Assembly (NCBI RefSeq): GCF_023156535.1
Contig: NZ_JALNMH010000009.1
Location: forward strand, 173,633 to 237,632
Length of the DNA stretch: 64,000 bases
From: Pseudomarimonas salicorniae
GTDB taxonomy: Bacteria > Pseudomonadota > Gammaproteobacteria > Xanthomonadales > Xanthomonadaceae
Direction: 5' to 3'
Shown piece after piece: positions 62,909-64,000 of the stretch (its first letter is position 1; each line of letters opens with the position of its first letter). A model generated the notes under the pieces. The model was not told the origin of the DNA. It ran no database searches and was given only the letters and a program-made list of their open reading frames with translations. The position numbers were made by a program, and so were the translations under genes.

Positions 62909-63526
62909 TCATCCCCGCCGGACCAGGCCGCAGAACACGCCCTCGACGGCAAAGTCCTGCCCTGGTTCGATCACCAACGGGGCATAGGCAGGATTGCGCG
63001 GCAGCAGACGGATCGCCTGCTCCCCGCGCTGCAGTCGTTTGATGGTGAGTTCGCCCTCGACCCGTGCCACCACCACCTGGCCGTCGCGGGCCTCGGTGCT
63101 GCGCCGCACGCCGACCAGATCACCATCCAGGATGCCATCGTCGATCATCGAATCGCCCTCGACGCGCAGCAGGTAGTCCGGGGCCGGCGAGAACAGCCGG
63201 GCATCCAGGGCCAGCGTGTCGACCAGGCCGGCATCGGCACCGATCGGCGATCCGGCCGCCACGCGACCGAGGATCGGCACCCGCAGCAGGTCATCGCGGG
63301 CACGCATGCCGGTCGGGCGAATGCCCCGGGCCTGCCCCGCCGTCAGCTCGATCAGCCCCGCCTCGGACAGCGCCAGCACGTGCTTCCGCGCCGCCCCGCG
63401 GGAAGCCAGTCCGCAGGCCTCGGCGATCTCCGCCAGCGTGGGCGGCTGGCCGCGCCCGGCCACGCGGTCGCGGATGAAGCTCAGTACGGCGGCACGTCGG
63501 GGACTCAGGGACTCCATGGAGTACAT
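62909..63526 (-). CDS. lexA: LexA-type SOS repressor (LexA2-like)
   Basis: A 205-residue repressor-protease. N-terminal winged helix (SPRRAAVLSFIRDRVAGRGQ, LAEIAEACGLASRGAARKHV), self-cleavage Ala-Gly bond (A91-G92 in GRVAAGSPIGA), catalytic S126 (VEGDSMIDDG) and K163 (ELTIKRL). Located at the head of imuA-imuB-dnaE2 as for the second LexA of xanthomonads and pseudomonads. The start at 63526 has a perfect AGGAGG (63534-63539); the internal ATG at 63517 has no ribosome site. Its operator lies across the start codon. Confidence 0.92.
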   Translation of the reverse strand: MYSMESLSPRRAAVLSFIRDRVAGRGQPPTLAEIAEACGLASRGAARKHVLALSEAGLIELTAGQARGIRPTGMRARDDLLRVPILGRVAAGSPIGADAGLVDTLALDARLFSPAPDYLLRVEGDSMIDDGILDGDLVGVRRSTEARDGQVVVARVEGELTIKRLQRGEQAIRLLPRNPAYAPLVIEPGQDFAVEGVFCGLVRRG

Positions 63527-63535
63527 TTGTACTCC
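63518..63535 (-). promoter_or_regulatory. LexA operator over the lexA ribosome site and start codon
   Basis: A perfect palindrome GGAGTACA-TT-TGTACTCC (plus-strand reading), containing AGTAC-N4-GTACT, close to the LexA2 motif reported for lexA2-imuA cassettes. It covers the end of AGGAGG and is centred on the ATG at 63526-63524. TACAAA inside it may also serve as a -10. Confidence 0.85.
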
Positions 63536-63536
63536 T

Positions 63537-64000
63537 CCTGCGATGAATGGAACAGCAGGGAATCTCGCAGTTCCGGAAATCAGCGGATGAGACGCGGACG
63601 AACGGCCCGGCATTCGGCCGGGAGACTATGTCCCAACCCGGCGCGGCCAGCGTAGGTCAGCACGGGCGAGCCCGATCCGCCCGTCGCCCATCCGTCGCTC
63701 CGACAGATCTCGCTGCGACCGCTTAAACGTTCATTACCGCAGGGCCTGCCCCACGCAGGCCTTCTGACCGGAGCCCGCAGAGTCAGGGTTTGCCTTGGAG
63801 ACAAGGGCTGTCAGAGACGGAGCCTGGCCCATCGTACTCGAGCATTGATCCGTCAAAGGCCAAGGGCGAGTCCTTTGGGACTGGCTGTCCGGATAGGCCG
63901 AGAGACGCTGCGCGATCGGATTAATTGCAGGGCGCAGAACGACGAAACCTCCAGCGTGAGCCGGGGGTTGGACGTTTGAAACCTGAAAAGGGAAAGGGCC
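63537..64000. other. Region upstream of lexA without a recognised gene
   Basis: About 460 bp. A hairpin CGGCCCGGCATTCGGCCGGG is at about 63605-63624, and CAGGGCCTGCCCCACGCAGGCC near 63740 has inverted CAGGCC/GGCCTG halves. On the minus strand one frame is open from 64000 to about 63740, but it has no recognisable motif. The AT-rich CGCTTAAACGTTCATTACCG near 63721 might be promoter DNA. Confidence 0.4.

Noticed and set aside
63580..63804. 74-codon open frame on the minus strand upstream of lexA
   Set aside because: No ribosome site or recognisable motif, and it runs through hairpin-rich DNA.

Overview
The window is GC-rich, densely packed bacterial chromosome with short gaps and many 1-4 bp start/stop overlaps. 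Gene content points to a gammaproteobacterium of the Xanthomonadales/Lysobacterales type. The evidence is an SAH riboswitch ahead of ahcY, a lexA-imuA-imuB-dnaE2 mutagenesis operon with an AGTAC-N4-GTACT operator, PlsB, RdgC, TtcA, TatABC, a PhoPQ pair with a PepSY protein, and dispersed REP-type palindromes. I cannot name a genus. No tRNA, rRNA, CRISPR array, prophage or intact insertion sequence is visible.

Layout. 0-9.8 kb: an AlaA-like aminotransferase, a GDSL hydrolase, a glutaredoxin/IscA-like/rhodanese fusion, AMP nucleosidase, an AraC regulator, a ColRS-like two-component pair and an isoaspartyl peptidase. 10-20 kb: metK with a terminator, a DUF2189 protein, a fructosamine-kinase-like protein, an operon (zinc ribbon, Lnt-like acyltransferase, CxxCH exported protein), a large secreted subtilase with C-terminal SLH-like repeats, and a secreted unknown. 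20-25.7 kb: a four-gene signalling operon (FHA-GAF protein, Ser/Thr kinase with TPRs, soluble histidine kinase, LuxR-type regulator). 25.7-32 kb: a cold-shock protein, a beta-propeller/MoaD-like pair, riboswitch-ahcY, a second NarXL-like pair and a PAS-like orphan. 32-41 kb: tatABC, a SYLF protein, a PEP-CTERM-like propeller protein, hemH, an esterase, a YgjP-like metallopeptidase, rdgC, ttcA and a small YdcH-like protein. 41-52.7 kb: plsB, lipoproteins, pyrF, an e(P4)-like phosphatase, rep, tdk, gspA-gspB, a rhomboid protease and DUF1820. 53-57.5 kb (minus strand): dusA-ctlX-pepSY-phoP-phoQ. 57.8-63.5 kb (minus strand): lexA-imuA-imuB-dnaE2.

Functional themes. Methyl-cycle genes are present twice (metK makes SAM; ahcY clears SAH under a riboswitch). 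Envelope functions recur: Tat export, PlsB, GspAB, rhomboid, Lnt-like, PhoPQ and ColRS-like. Four two-component systems and one Ser/Thr kinase lie in about 50 kb. Three families of palindromic repeats fill the gaps near 6.3, 11.3, 37.4 and 52.8 kb, and two of the elements occur in inverted orientation at distant sites.

The best candidates for less-described biology are the kinase/two-component operon (20.1-25.7 kb), the MoaD-like/beta-propeller pair (26.2-27.6 kb), the Lnt-like/CxxCH/zinc-ribbon operon (13.2-16.4 kb), the Cys-less IscA-like middle domain of the glutaredoxin fusion, and a LexA operator that sits on the ribosome-binding site and start codon of its own gene.
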